Of a stretch of 64,000 nt of DNA, positions 25,938-34,915 are shown in pieces (position 1 is the first letter of the stretch; each line of letters begins with the position of its first letter). Below the pieces are notes generated by a model that saw only the letters and a program-made list of their open reading frames with translations, was not told where the DNA came from and did not search any database. The stretch lies in assembly GCA_001647635.1 (NCBI GenBank), contig CP014761.1, positions 3,100,001 through 3,164,000 on the forward strand, in the 5' to 3' direction. Made by a program: the position numbers and the translations under genes. Source of the stretch: Leifsonia xyli. Lineage in GTDB: Bacteria; Actinomycetota; Actinomycetes; Actinomycetales; Microbacteriaceae.

Positions 25938-27740
25938 ATGGAGACCGCGCTCGTCATCGGCGTCCTCGCCGTCCTGACGATCGCGGCCGCCACCACCATC
26001 GGGCCGAAGTTCGGGGTGGCCTCGCCGCTCATCCTCGTGGTGGTCGGAATCCTCGTGAGCCTGCTGCCGTTCGTCCCGGCTCTGGTGATCCAGCCGGAGT
26101 GGGTGATCGCGGGGGTGCTGCCGCCGCTGCTCTACTCGGCGTCGGTGTCGATGCCGGCGATGACCTTCCGGCGGGAGTTCGGCGCGATCGGCGGCCTATC
26201 TGTCATCCTGGTCATCGTCAGTTCGGTGGTGCTGGGGCTGTTCTTCGCCTGGATCATCCCCGGGCTGGGCCTCGGCTGGGGCGTCGCGCTCGGGGCGATC
26301 GTGAGTCCGACGGACGCCGTGGCCACCGGCATCGTCAAGCGCGCGGGCGTCTCGCCCCGGGTGGTCGCGATCCTGGAAGGCGAGAGTCTGCTGAACGACG
26401 CGACCGCGCTGGTGCTGTTGCGGGCCGCGGTCGCGGCGGCGGGCGTGGCGACCTTCACGGTCGGCGCGGTGACACTCTCGTTCGTTTATTCGGTCGTGAT
26501 CGCCGTTGCGTTCGGCGGCCTCGTGGGCTGGCTCAACCTGCTCGTGCGCGCCCGGGTCAAGGACGCGACGGTCAACACGGTGATCTCGTTCACCGTGCCG
26601 TTCCTCGCGTCCATCCCGGCCGAAGCGCTCGGGGCATCGGGGCTCGTGGCGGCGGTGGTTGCGGGACTCGTCACCGGCTTCCGGGCGCCGCGTGTGCTGT
26701 CACCCGAGCACCGGCTGTCCGATGCGCAGAACTGGCGGACGGTCGAGCTCATCCTCGAAGGGCTGATCTTCCTCACGATGGGGCTCGAGCTGTTCGGCAT
26801 CCTGCAGAAGGTGCAGCAGGACCATTCCGGGGTGGCGCCGGCGGTCGGCATCGCGGCGCTCGCCCTGGTTCTCACCATCGTGGTGCGGGCGGCCTTCGTC
26901 GCGCCGCTGCTGGCGCTGCTCGCCCGGCGCCACCGCCGCGGTCAGCGCATGCGACCGCGGCTGGAGCAGATGCAGGAGCACCTCTCCGATCCCGAAGCGG
27001 TGCAGCGCGGGATCGCCCAGCGGATCGCGCCCGCCGAGACGCCGGCGCTGACGACCGGCGCCGACGAGAACCCACCGGTCGCGGACCTGTCGCCCTTCGC
27101 GGTGGCCGATGCTGCACGGACGGTCTCGCCGAAGCAGGCCGAACGGCGGCGGCGACGTCTCGCGCGGCGCGGCGTCCCGACCGCCGAGAACCTCGCGCGG
27201 TTCGGCACGCGCGTGCGGCGGCTGATCGCGGACATCGAGTACTTCACCGGCGCACCGCTCGGCTGGCGCGAGGGCGCGATCGTCGTGTGGGCCGGGATGC
27301 GCGGAGCCGTGACCGTCGCCGCCGCCCAGTCGCTTCCCGGCGATACTCCGGGCCGCTCCGTACTCGTCCTCATCGCGTTCCTCATCGCTGCGGGGTCGCT
27401 CCTGCTGCAGGGCGGAACCCTCGGGCTCGTCCTGCGGCTGGTGAAGCCCGCCGCGGCGGATCCTGCGGCCGAGAAGGAGGAGCGGCGGCGGCTCTTGGAG
27501 GTGCTCTACGAAGCGGGCAAGTCCGTCCCTGAGCCGGCCACGCGAGAGCGCACGCCGGAAGCCTTCGCCGAGCACAAGGCCGCCCGCCTCGCCCGCCTGC
27601 GCGCCCAGCGCGACGCCCTCCTCGACGCCCGTGACGACGGCACGTTCAGCGCCGACGTCCTCGCGGGCGCGCTCACCAACCTCGACGCCGACGAGATCAG
27701 CATCGACCTCAAGGGCGACCCCACCGAGGCCACCGGCTGA
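25938..27740 (+). CDS. Na+/H+ antiporter, CPA1 (NhaP-like) family
   Basis: 600 residues. About 12 membrane helices; SPTDAVATG and GESLLNDATALVLL are the cation/proton-exchange motifs with paired Asp residues. A charged insertion of about 135 residues (near 335-470, Arg- and Glu-rich with ADAARTVSPKQAERRRRR) separates the penultimate membrane segments, and a 100-residue charged tail follows the last helix. It exports Na+ for pH and salt balance. It starts 15 bases after the LpdA-like gene behind a GGAAGG site, so the two are probably co-transcribed. Confidence 0.92.
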   Translation: METALVIGVLAVLTIAAATTIGPKFGVASPLILVVVGILVSLLPFVPALVIQPEWVIAGVLPPLLYSASVSMPAMTFRREFGAIGGLSVILVIVSSVVLGLFFAWIIPGLGLGWGVALGAIVSPTDAVATGIVKRAGVSPRVVAILEGESLLNDATALVLLRAAVAAAGVATFTVGAVTLSFVYSVVIAVAFGGLVGWLNLLVRARVKDATVNTVISFTVPFLASIPAEALGASGLVAAVVAGLVTGFRAPRVLSPEHRLSDAQNWRTVELILEGLIFLTMGLELFGILQKVQQDHSGVAPAVGIAALALVLTIVVRAAFVAPLLALLARRHRRGQRMRPRLEQMQEHLSDPEAVQRGIAQRIAPAETPALTTGADENPPVADLSPFAVADAARTVSPKQAERRRRRLARRGVPTAENLARFGTRVRRLIADIEYFTGAPLGWREGAIVVWAGMRGAVTVAAAQSLPGDTPGRSVLVLIAFLIAAGSLLLQGGTLGLVLRLVKPAAADPAAEKEERRRLLEVLYEAGKSVPEPATRERTPEAFAEHKAARLARLRAQRDALLDARDDGTFSADVLAGALTNLDADEISIDLKGDPTEATG

Positions 27741-27782
27741 CGCTCCGCCGCCGCCCCCGCCGCGCGTGTCCCGCCGCCGCCA

Positions 27783-27980
27783 GAAACGGAGGACATCCGC
27801 CTCCCTCAGCTGTCCGTTCTCCTCCCTTTCGCATTACCCGGCGGCGTGTCGGCTCGGCCCTCCTCCCTTTCCCGCGCCCTCTCCGCTCCGCTCGAAATGG
27901 AGGACATCGGCGTCCGGCAGCAGCCGGTTCCCTCCCTTTCGCGACATCCGGCGGCGTGTCGGCTAGGCCCTCCTCCCTTA
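27783..27980. repeat. two imperfect direct repeats of about 88 bp in the NhaP-DUF559 gap
   Basis: Copy 1 (27783-27870) and copy 2 (27894-27980) have a period of about 110 bases. They share GAAAYGGAGGACATC at the left and a 31-base right segment that differs at one position (27839-27869 and 27949-27979), ending in TCCTCCCTT. The middles are diverged. The rest of 27741-28071 holds no gene that I can support. The CCTCCCTTT word recurs in the hairpin at 28933-28982, suggesting a dispersed intergenic element. Confidence 0.75.
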
Positions 27981-28071
27981 TGAACCCGTCCACAGGTCGT
28001 AGGTGCGGCGACATCTCCACAGATCTCGGGGTCACCGTGTCGCGAGGCCTGTCGCTCGCGACGATGGATGC

Positions 28072-28928
28072 ATGACCTGGAACGAACGACTCGAGCGCTG
28101 GGGAGGCGCAGCCTCAACGCGTCAGCTCCGCAGCGCCGGAGTGACTCAGCGCGAGTTGACAGCGGCGGTCTCGTCCGGGGAGCTGCTGCGGCCACGCAAC
28201 GGTCGTTACGCGTCCTTGTCGGCGCCGCATCCGATACTCGTCGCCCTTTCCGCAGGTTCGCGTCTCTGCTGCCTGTCGGCGGCGCGAACCTACGGGCTCT
28301 GGGGAGGTACGGACGACCGCATCCACCTCGCCGTGCCTCCGAACTTAGGTAGGTCTGGCACTGACGCTCCGCGGATCGTCCGGCATTGGCGGCGGGTCGA
28401 GGAGCATCCCGAGATCTGGCGAGTGTCGTTCCACGACTGTCTGCGCACCGTGGTGCGCTGCGCCGATGACGTCACGGCCGTCGCCGTGCTGGACACTGCT
28501 CTGACGTCGGGTCGTGTCTCACCATACGGCCTCGACCGCATCTTCGCCGGGGAGCCTCAGTCGTCGCGTCGGCTCGCCCAACAAGCGCGACCCGGTTCGG
28601 AATCCGGGGTGGAGTCGATCCTCCGCCAGCTGCTCGAGAGCCGGGGCCATCGGGTCGAGCAGCAACTGCAGGTCTCGGGGGTGGGGCGTGTCGACATGCG
28701 GATCGACGGGATGCTTCTCGTCGAGGTCGACGGCTTCGCGTTCCATCGGGACCGGGTGCGTTCGAGCGTGATCGCGCGCGCGATACCGCGCTCGCGCTGC
28801 GGGGGATGCGGTGGCTCCGCGTGCCCGCTCGGCAGGTGTTGGACCATTCCGTGGCCGCCGTGGATGCGGTCGAGCGGATGCTGGGCCTGCTGAGAAGGGA
28901 GGAAGACAGTGTCCGTGAAGCGAGCTGA
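28072..28928 (+). pseudogene. AbiEi-like/DUF559-domain protein, apparent single-base frameshift
   Basis: Restored to 285 residues by one added base. The N-terminal half (RLERWGGAASTRQLRSAGV, then RNGRYASL) is a small winged-helix domain like those of AbiEi antitoxins. The C-terminal half (GVESILRQLLESRGHRVEQQ, then LLVEVDGFAFHRD) is the DUF559/Vsr-like nuclease fold with the conserved EVDG. After residue 230 the frame is lost at TT 28761-28762; the other frame continues FERDRARDTALALRGMRWLR to a stop at 28928, while the written frame ends at 28893. Such proteins are frequent and variable in Microbacteriaceae; their role is unknown. Confidence 0.75.
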
Positions 28929-28932
28929 AACG

Positions 28933-28982
28933 CGAAAGGGAGGAGCCCTCGAGCCGGGTGGCTCGGAGACTCCTCCCTTTCG
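28933..28982. terminator. long bidirectional hairpin between convergent genes
   Basis: A 13-bp outer stem (28933-28945 with 28970-28982) and 6-bp inner stem (28950-28955 with 28960-28965) give a long imperfect hairpin between the converging DUF559-type gene and accA. Both arms carry AAAGGG/CCCTTT so either strand ends in a short T tract. A shared terminator is the simplest reading; it also contains the repeated AAAGGGAGGA word. Confidence 0.7.
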
Positions 28983-29010
28983 GACGGTGCGCGGCGCGCG
29001 CCGGCGCGTG

Positions 29011-30783
29011 TCAGACGATGTTGAGCAGCAGGTGGCCGGAGGAGACGGTCTCGCCGACCGCGGCGTTGATGCCGGAGACCGTGCCGTCCTTGTGGGCGGT
29101 GAGCGGCTGCTCCATCTTCATGGCTTCGAGGACGAGCACGAGGTCACCCTTGACGACCGGGTCGCCGTCCGCGACCGCGACCTTGACGACGGTGGCCTGC
29201 ATCGGAGCGGTGACCGAGTCGCCGGTCGCCGTCTCGACGCTGTGCGCCGCACCGCGGCGACGCGGCGCCGGAGCGGCCGCGGCGGCTGCGCCGGCGGAAC
29301 CGCCGCCGGAGAGCAGGCGTGCGGGCAGCGACACCTCGATCCGCTTGCCCTCGACCTCCACCACGACGTTGCTGCGACGCTCGGCGGCAGCCTGGTCGCC
29401 CAGCTCGCCCGACCACGGCTCGATGTCGTTGACCCACTCGGTCTCGATCCAGCGGGTGTACACCGAGAACGGCTCGCCGTCCTGCGGGGCGAAAGCCGGA
29501 TCGCGCACGATGGCGCGGTGGAAGGGGAGGACGGTCGGCAGACCGGCGACCTCGAACTCCTCGAGGGCGCGGCGGGAGCGCTCGAGCGCCTCCTCGCGGC
29601 TGGAGCCGGTCACGATGAGCTTCGCGAGCATGGAGTCGAAGGCGCCGCTGATGACGTCGCCCGCCTGGATGCCGCTGTCGACGCGCACGCCGGGGCCGCC
29701 GGGGGCCTTGAACACGTGCACGGGGCCCGGGGAGGGGATGAAGTTGCGGCCGGCGTCCTCGCCGTTGATCCGGAACTCGAAGGAGTGTCCGCGCGGAGCC
29801 GGGTCGTCGTAGTCCAGCTCGCCGCCCTCGGCGAGGCGGAACTGCTCGCGCACGAGGTCGATGCCGGTGACCTCTTCGGAGACCGGGTGCTCGACCTGAA
29901 GACGGGTGTTGACCTCGAGGAACGACACGGTGCCGTCCTTGCCGATCAGGAACTCGCACGTGCCCGCGCCCTGGTAGCCGACCTCCTTGAGGATGGCCTT
30001 GGACGACGAGTAGAGCTTCTCCATCTGCTCGGGCGTGAGGAACGGCGCGGGCGCCTCCTCGACGAGCTTCTGGTGGCGGCGCTGCAGCGAGCAGTCGCGC
30101 GTGGAGACCACGACCACGTTGCCGTAGGCGTCGGCGAGACACTGGGTCTCGACGTGACGCGGCTGGTCGAGGTACTTCTCGACGAAGCACTCGCCGCGGC
30201 CGAACGCCGCGATGGCCTCGCGGGTGGCCGACTCGAAGAGCTCGGGCACCTCTTCGCGGGTGCGGGCGACCTTGAGGCCGCGACCGCCGCCGCCGAAGGC
30301 CGCCTTGATGGCGACGGGGAGGCCGTACACGTCGACGAAGTCGAGCACCTCGGACGCGTCGGCGACCGGGTTCAGGGTTCCCGGGGCGAGCGGGGCGCCC
30401 ACCTTCTCGGCGACATGACGCGCCGAGACCTTGTCACCCAGGCGCTCGATGGCCTCCGGCGACGGGCCGATCCAGGTGAGGCCGGCGGCGATCACGGCGC
30501 GGGCGAAATCGGCGTTCTCGGCGAGGAAGCCGTAGCCCGGGTGGACCGCGTCGGCGCCCGAGCGGCGGGCGACCGACAGCAGCTTGTCGATCACCAGGTA
30601 GGTGTCGGCGCTGGTGGTCCCGTCGAGGGCGTACGCCTCGTCGGCGAGGCGGACGTGGACGGCGTCGCGATCCTGGTCCGCGTACACCGCGACGGACGCG
30701 ATACCGCTGTCCTTCGCCGCACGGATGACACGGACGGCGATCTCGCCGCGGTTGGCGATCAAAACCTTGGTGATACGTGGCAC
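29011..30783 (-). CDS. accA: acyl-CoA carboxylase alpha subunit (biotin carboxylase + biotin carrier)
   Basis: 590 residues with two activities: carboxylation of biotin by bicarbonate and ATP, and the carrier. The N-terminal [17 protein letters not shown] domain, ATP-grasp with [14 protein letters not shown] and [17 protein letters not shown], and the carboxylase C-domain are followed by an Ala-rich linker and the biotinyl domain with EAMKMEQP; the biotinylated Lys is about residue 556. It resembles AccA3 of mycobacteria and would pair with the accD/accE products encoded 6 kb away to make malonyl- and/or propionyl-derived CoA thioesters. A -10-like TAGGCT lies at 30797-30792 (minus). Confidence 0.95.
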   Translation of the reverse strand: MPRITKVLIANRGEIAVRVIRAAKDSGIASVAVYADQDRDAVHVRLADEAYALDGTTSADTYLVIDKLLSVARRSGADAVHPGYGFLAENADFARAVIAAGLTWIGPSPEAIERLGDKVSARHVAEKVGAPLAPGTLNPVADASEVLDFVDVYGLPVAIKAAFGGGGRGLKVARTREEVPELFESATREAIAAFGRGECFVEKYLDQPRHVETQCLADAYGNVVVVSTRDCSLQRRHQKLVEEAPAPFLTPEQMEKLYSSSKAILKEVGYQGAGTCEFLIGKDGTVSFLEVNTRLQVEHPVSEEVTGIDLVREQFRLAEGGELDYDDPAPRGHSFEFRINGEDAGRNFIPSPGPVHVFKAPGGPGVRVDSGIQAGDVISGAFDSMLAKLIVTGSSREEALERSRRALEEFEVAGLPTVLPFHRAIVRDPAFAPQDGEPFSVYTRWIETEWVNDIEPWSGELGDQAAAERRSNVVVEVEGKRIEVSLPARLLSGGGSAGAAAAAAPAPRRRGAAHSVETATGDSVTAPMQATVVKVAVADGDPVVKGDLVLVLEAMKMEQPLTAHKDGTVSGINAAVGETVSSGHLLLNIV

Positions 30784-30877
30784 AGTTCCCTAGCCTATTG
30801 CTCGATATCGAACGACCTTTGGTCGATCCCCACAAAAATGGGACGCCGAAGACTTCAGGAGCCTACAAGATGCGGTG

Positions 30878-31516
30878 TCAGTGGCCGCGATTCCACAGCG
30901 ACGTCCACTCGACGCCGAGCTCGCGCACCAGGTCGCGCAGCGTCGAGAGCGAGAGCCCGACGACGGTGCTCGGGTCGCCCTCCACCCGGGTGATGAACGG
31001 GCCGCCGAGGCTGTCGACGGTGAACGCGCCGGCTACCTCCAGCGGCTCCCCACTGGCGACGTACGCGTCGATCTCGGCGTCGGTCACGTCGGCGAAGGTG
31101 ACGGCTGCGGTGGCGACGGCTCCCGCAGCGGCGTTCTCTCGGCCGTCGCGGTGGTCGATGAGCCAGTGGCCGGAGTGCAGCACGCCGGTCCGGCCGCGCT
31201 GCCGAAGCCAGCGCTCGCGGGCGATCTCCGGCAGGTGCGGCTTGCCGTGGATGGCGCCGTCGATCGCGAACGCGGAGTCACCGCCGAGGATCAGGCCGTC
31301 GAGGGGCTCGCCGTCGAGGGTGCCGCGCACCGCCTCCGCCTTCAGGCGCGCCAGCAGCTGCACCATCGCGTCCGCGTTCAACGGTCCGTGCTCGGCTTCG
31401 GCCGCGGCGACGGCGGCCGGCTCGTCGACATGCGATGGGACGACCACCGGCTCGATGCCCGCTGCCCGCAGCAGGGCGAGCCGGGCCGGGGAGGTGGAGG
31501 CGAGGTAGAGGCGCAT
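30878..31516 (-). CDS. maf: Maf-like nucleoside triphosphate pyrophosphatase
   Basis: 212 residues. The N-terminal LYLASTSPARLALLRAAGI is the Maf signature; LILGGDSAFAIDG holds the catalytic Asp region (Ser replaces the usual Thr after GGD), and the family GxF and Lys residues follow. These enzymes hydrolyse canonical or modified NTPs such as dTTP, UTP or m7GTP to monophosphates. A GTG six bases upstream is also possible. It lies 94 bases upstream of accA and diverges from the RNA methyltransferase with 24 bases between the starts. From memory, maf also sits next to acc genes in mycobacteria. Confidence 0.9.
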   Translation of the reverse strand: MRLYLASTSPARLALLRAAGIEPVVVPSHVDEPAAVAAAEAEHGPLNADAMVQLLARLKAEAVRGTLDGEPLDGLILGGDSAFAIDGAIHGKPHLPEIARERWLRQRGRTGVLHSGHWLIDHRDGRENAAAGAVATAAVTFADVTDAEIDAYVASGEPLEVAGAFTVDSLGGPFITRVEGDPSTVVGLSLSTLRDLVRELGVEWTSLWNRGH

Positions 31517-31540
31517 GGTCACCTATGGAATGCTCGAAGG

Positions 31541-32914
31541 ATGCCCCAGAACGATGAGGGAGACCTCGCGCAGCACGAGGTCGAGCTCGACATTACCAAC
31601 GTCGCCCACGGCGGCGTGTTCGTCGCCCGGCACGAAGGACGCGTGGTCTTCGTCCCCGACACGATGCCGGGGGAGCGGGTGCGCGTGCGCATCGGCGACA
31701 CCCGGCACGAGAGCTTCTGGCGCGGCGAGGTGGTGGAGGTGCTGAAGGCCGCGCCCGAGCGGCAGCCGCACGTGTGGGCGGCCGCGGCGATCGAGCGTCC
31801 GCCGGCGCAGCGCGCGGGCGGCGCGGAGTTCGGCCACATCCGTCTGGAGCACCAGCGCGAGTTGAAGCGCCGCGTGATCGAGGATGCGCTCACCCGTACT
31901 GCGAAGCTGTCGCCCGAGGCCGTCGCCATGGCCGGCGTGGGCGGCGGCCGCGTCACCGTCGAGCCGGTCGCCGGCGAGACGGACGACGGCACGGGATGGC
32001 GCACCCGCGTCCGCCTCCAGGTCGACCGCACGGGCCGTCTCGGTCCGTTCGCGCCGCGCTCGCACACGGTCATCCCGGTGGACGACCTCCCGCTCGCGAC
32101 CGCGCTCGTGCAGGAGGCGACGCCGTTCGGGCAGCTCTTTCCCGGCGCGGAGTCGGTGGATGTCGTCGCGACGGGGCTCGGCACCTCCCACGTCCTCGTC
32201 AACGACGCGCCGGAGCGTCCGAGCGGAAACCGCAACGCGGCGGGGAACCGCGCCGGCCGCGGCCGCAACCGTGCCGGGGCGCGGCCGCAGCGTCCGCGCT
32301 CCCGGCCTCAGCCGGTCCCCATCCGCGAGAGGGTCGGCGATCGCGAGTTCCGGCTCGACGCCCGCGGCTTCTGGCAGGTCCACCGCGCCGCCGCGCAGAC
32401 TCTCACCGAGGCCGTGCAGTCCGCCGTCGACGAAGCGCTGTTCGACCCGCGTGCCGCCAACCTCGACCTGTACGGCGGCGTCGGGCTGCTCGCCGCCGCG
32501 CTCGGGGACAGGTTCGGCTCGACCCTGCGGATCACCTCCGTCGAGAGCAGCGAAGCGGCCACCGACGACGCGGCGGAGAACCTCGCCGACTGGGTCGGCG
32601 CCTCGGCGATCACGGACCGGGTGGAGCGGTACATCACCCGCGTCGCCGCGGACGCGTCCGCCGCGGAGCGCGCACGGCTGCGGGCGGCGACCGTCGTGCT
32701 CGACCCGCCGCGCTCCGGCGCCGGCCGCGAGGTCGTCGACGCGATCTCGTCGCTGACCCCGGCGCAGGTCGTCTACGTCGCCTGCGACCCGGTCGCACTG
32801 GCGCGCGACCTCGCGTTCTTCGCCCGGCACGGCTATGAGCTGCGCGGGATGCGTGCGTTCGACCTGTTCCCCAACACGCACCACGTCGAGGCGGTCGCCA
32901 CGCTGACGCGCTGA
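31541..32914 (+). CDS. TrmA/RumA-family RNA (uracil-5-)methyltransferase
   Basis: 457 residues: an N-terminal TRAM RNA-binding domain (VELDITNVAHGGVFVARHEG), a central RNA-binding region, and a SAM methyltransferase domain with NLDLYGGVGLLAAAL (SAM site), VVLDPPRSGAG and VVYVACDPVALARDLAFF holding the catalytic Cys. The iron-sulfur Cys cluster found in E. coli RlmD is absent (the matching place reads QRAGGAEFGHI). A flexible insert rich in Arg, Asn and Gly at about residues 226-258 may bind RNA. It most likely makes m5U in tRNA or rRNA; the target is not known. Confidence 0.9.
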   Translation: MPQNDEGDLAQHEVELDITNVAHGGVFVARHEGRVVFVPDTMPGERVRVRIGDTRHESFWRGEVVEVLKAAPERQPHVWAAAAIERPPAQRAGGAEFGHIRLEHQRELKRRVIEDALTRTAKLSPEAVAMAGVGGGRVTVEPVAGETDDGTGWRTRVRLQVDRTGRLGPFAPRSHTVIPVDDLPLATALVQEATPFGQLFPGAESVDVVATGLGTSHVLVNDAPERPSGNRNAAGNRAGRGRNRAGARPQRPRSRPQPVPIRERVGDREFRLDARGFWQVHRAAAQTLTEAVQSAVDEALFDPRAANLDLYGGVGLLAAALGDRFGSTLRITSVESSEAATDDAAENLADWVGASAITDRVERYITRVAADASAAERARLRAATVVLDPPRSGAGREVVDAISSLTPAQVVYVACDPVALARDLAFFARHGYELRGMRAFDLFPNTHHVEAVATLTR

Positions 32915-32958
32915 CGGTGGAACACGACCGAATGCATTCACCCCCTACGATGGTCAGC

Positions 32959-33618
32959 ATGGTGCGGGTGGCAATCGTCGACGATCACGAGTCCGTGCGC
33001 CTGGGGCTGAAGGCGGCCTGCCAGGACGCGGGGTACGACGTCGTCGTGACCGCTCCCACGGTGGACGACTTCGTGTCCCAGCTCGGCTCGCAGGAGTGCG
33101 ACGTCGTCGTGCTGGACCTGTCGCTCGGCGACGGCTCGAAGGTCACCGACAACGTCAAGCGCGCGCAGGCGACCGGCGCGGCCGTGCTCGTGCACAGCAT
33201 CGCGGACCGGGTGGCGAGCGTCCGGGAGGCGCTGGCCGCCGGCGCCGCGGGCGTCATCCCCAAGTCCTCCCCGACCACCACCGTGATCAGTGCGATCGCC
33301 ACGGTCGCGCGCGGCGATGTGCTCAACAACCTGGAGTGGGCCACCGCGATCGACGCCGACAGCGACTTCGCGAAGGCCCAGCTCGGGCGCCGCGAGCGCG
33401 ACGTGCTCCACCTCTACGCGTCCGGACTGCCCCTGAAGGCCGTGGCGGCGCAGCTCGGCATCGCGAACTCCACGGCTCGCGAGTACCTCGACCGCATCCG
33501 CGTCAAGTACGTCGAGGTCGGCCGGCCGGCGCCCACCAAGGTGGACCTCCTCCGCAGGGCGGTGGAGGACGGCATCCTCCCCGGGCTCGACCCGGAGACG
33601 GGCAATGAGCGTTCCTAG
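32959..33618 (+). CDS. response regulator, NarL/LuxR-like
   Basis: 219 residues. Receiver domain with acidic pair Asp8-Asp9 and phosphoacceptor Asp53 (VVVLDLSLGDG), Ser/Thr region VLVHSIAD and Lys in VIPKSSPT; then a LuxR-type helix-turn-helix, LGRRERDVLHLYASG with GIANSTAREYLDRIRVKY as the recognition part. TACGAT at 32946-32951 is 7 bases before ATG 32959, supporting a leaderless start here and not at 32950. First gene of a three-gene operon; it overlaps the kinase gene by 14 bases. Confidence 0.92.
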   Translation: MVRVAIVDDHESVRLGLKAACQDAGYDVVVTAPTVDDFVSQLGSQECDVVVLDLSLGDGSKVTDNVKRAQATGAAVLVHSIADRVASVREALAAGAAGVIPKSSPTTTVISAIATVARGDVLNNLEWATAIDADSDFAKAQLGRRERDVLHLYASGLPLKAVAAQLGIANSTAREYLDRIRVKYVEVGRPAPTKVDLLRRAVEDGILPGLDPETGNERS

Positions 33619-34915
33619 CGGGGTTCGCCCCGGCCTGCCGTTGGAGTCGGCCAAACCCCGCAACCCGCTGAGCCGCGCGCGCATCGAGCGCATCGCGGAC
33701 CGGACGGTCTCCGCCTTCGGCCTCGTGTTCGGCCTGCAGACGCTGCCGACCGCTCTCGGCCAGCTGCACGACCTGCGGGAGCCGTGGGGGGCCGCGTGGA
33801 TGATCGCCGTCTTCGGCGGCCTCGCACTCACCGTGATCCTCGCCGTCGTCCAGCGCGGTGTGAAGATCGCGATGGCCGTGCTCGCCGTCGTCTACCTCGC
33901 CGCCATCGTCACCTGGCCGCTCATCGCGGGCGACCCGGCCGCCTTCCAGACCGACAAGCCGTGGGTCTGGTTCCTGTGCTCCGTCTTCACCGCGTTCGCC
34001 GCGGTCGCATATCCGCTGTGGCTCGCCATCGCGTACACGTTCCTGGCCCCGATCGCGTACGGCGTCGTCCGCGCGCTCCCGGCGGGCGGCGGAGTCGGCT
34101 TCGAGCTGGCCGCCCTGGACACCATCTACGCGATCATCCTCGGCGGCGTCATCCTCGCCATCATCGCGATGATGCGGCAGGCGTCGAGCGCCGTCGACAC
34201 CGCGCAGAGCCAGGCTCTCGCACGCTATGCCAATGCGGTCCGCCAGCACGCGACCGAGGTTGAGCGCGTCCAGGTGGATGCGATCGTCCACGACAGCGTG
34301 CTCACCACCCTGCTCTCGGCCGCCTCGGCGCGGACCCCCGAGCAGAAGGAGCTCGCCGCCGCGATGGCGGCGGACGCCATCGGGCACCTGCACGCCGCCG
34401 AGGCGGCGACCCCCGAGGACCAGTCGGCTGTCGGCCTCGATCGGCTCACCGAACGCCTGGTGACCGCCGCGAACGCCTTCTCCTCCCCGTTCGACGTCGA
34501 GGTGTACGACGTGGAGGTCCACACGCTGCCGGTCAACGTCGCCGAGGCGGTCTACTCGGCCACGGTCCAGGCCATGGTGAACAGCATGCAGCACGCCGGC
34601 GGCCCGGAGGTGCACCGGAGCGTCTCGATCCGCGGCGGAGGACCGGCGGCGACCGTGGAGGTCGTCGTGCGCGACGACGGCCGCGGTTTCACCGAGTCCG
34701 AGGTTCCCGCGGAGCGGCTGGGGCTGCGGATCAGCATCCGGGACCGGCTCGCCAAGGTCGGCGGCCGCGCGAGCATCGAGTCCGAGCCGGGCGTCGGGAC
34801 GACGGTGACCATCCTCTGGCCGTCGGCCGACCAGAGCGCGCTGGGCGGCACCTCCGCGGCGACGGCGCTGCACGACCCGCTGGCTCCGGCCACGGCGGCG
34901 GAGGCGGCCGAGTGA
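33605..34915 (+). CDS. sensor histidine kinase
   Basis: 436 residues. Five or so membrane helices between about residues 35 and 200 with almost no extracellular domain, then a dimerisation helix with VDAIVHDSVLTTLLSAA, where His229 followed by Asp is the likely phosphorylation site (HisKA_3-like), and a C-terminal HATPase with N-box MVNSMQHAG, VRDDGRGF (G1) and GVGTTVTILWP (G2). Lacking a sensor domain outside the membrane, it probably senses a membrane or envelope state. It overlaps the regulator gene and, by GTGA, the next gene. Confidence 0.9.
   Translation: MSVPSGVRPGLPLESAKPRNPLSRARIERIADRTVSAFGLVFGLQTLPTALGQLHDLREPWGAAWMIAVFGGLALTVILAVVQRGVKIAMAVLAVVYLAAIVTWPLIAGDPAAFQTDKPWVWFLCSVFTAFAAVAYPLWLAIAYTFLAPIAYGVVRALPAGGGVGFELAALDTIYAIILGGVILAIIAMMRQASSAVDTAQSQALARYANAVRQHATEVERVQVDAIVHDSVLTTLLSAASARTPEQKELAAAMAADAIGHLHAAEAATPEDQSAVGLDRLTERLVTAANAFSSPFDVEVYDVEVHTLPVNVAEAVYSATVQAMVNSMQHAGGPEVHRSVSIRGGGPAATVEVVVRDDGRGFTESEVPAERLGLRISIRDRLAKVGGRASIESEPGVGTTVTILWPSADQSALGGTSAATALHDPLAPATAAEAAE

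Noticed and set aside
27631..27966. Plus-strand ORF of 111 codons at the end of the antiporter gene
   Set aside because: Starts inside the antiporter in another frame and runs through the intergenic repeats; no coding signature.
27783..27980. Possible CRISPR or tandem array
   Set aside because: Only two copies, diverged in the middle and without regular spacers.
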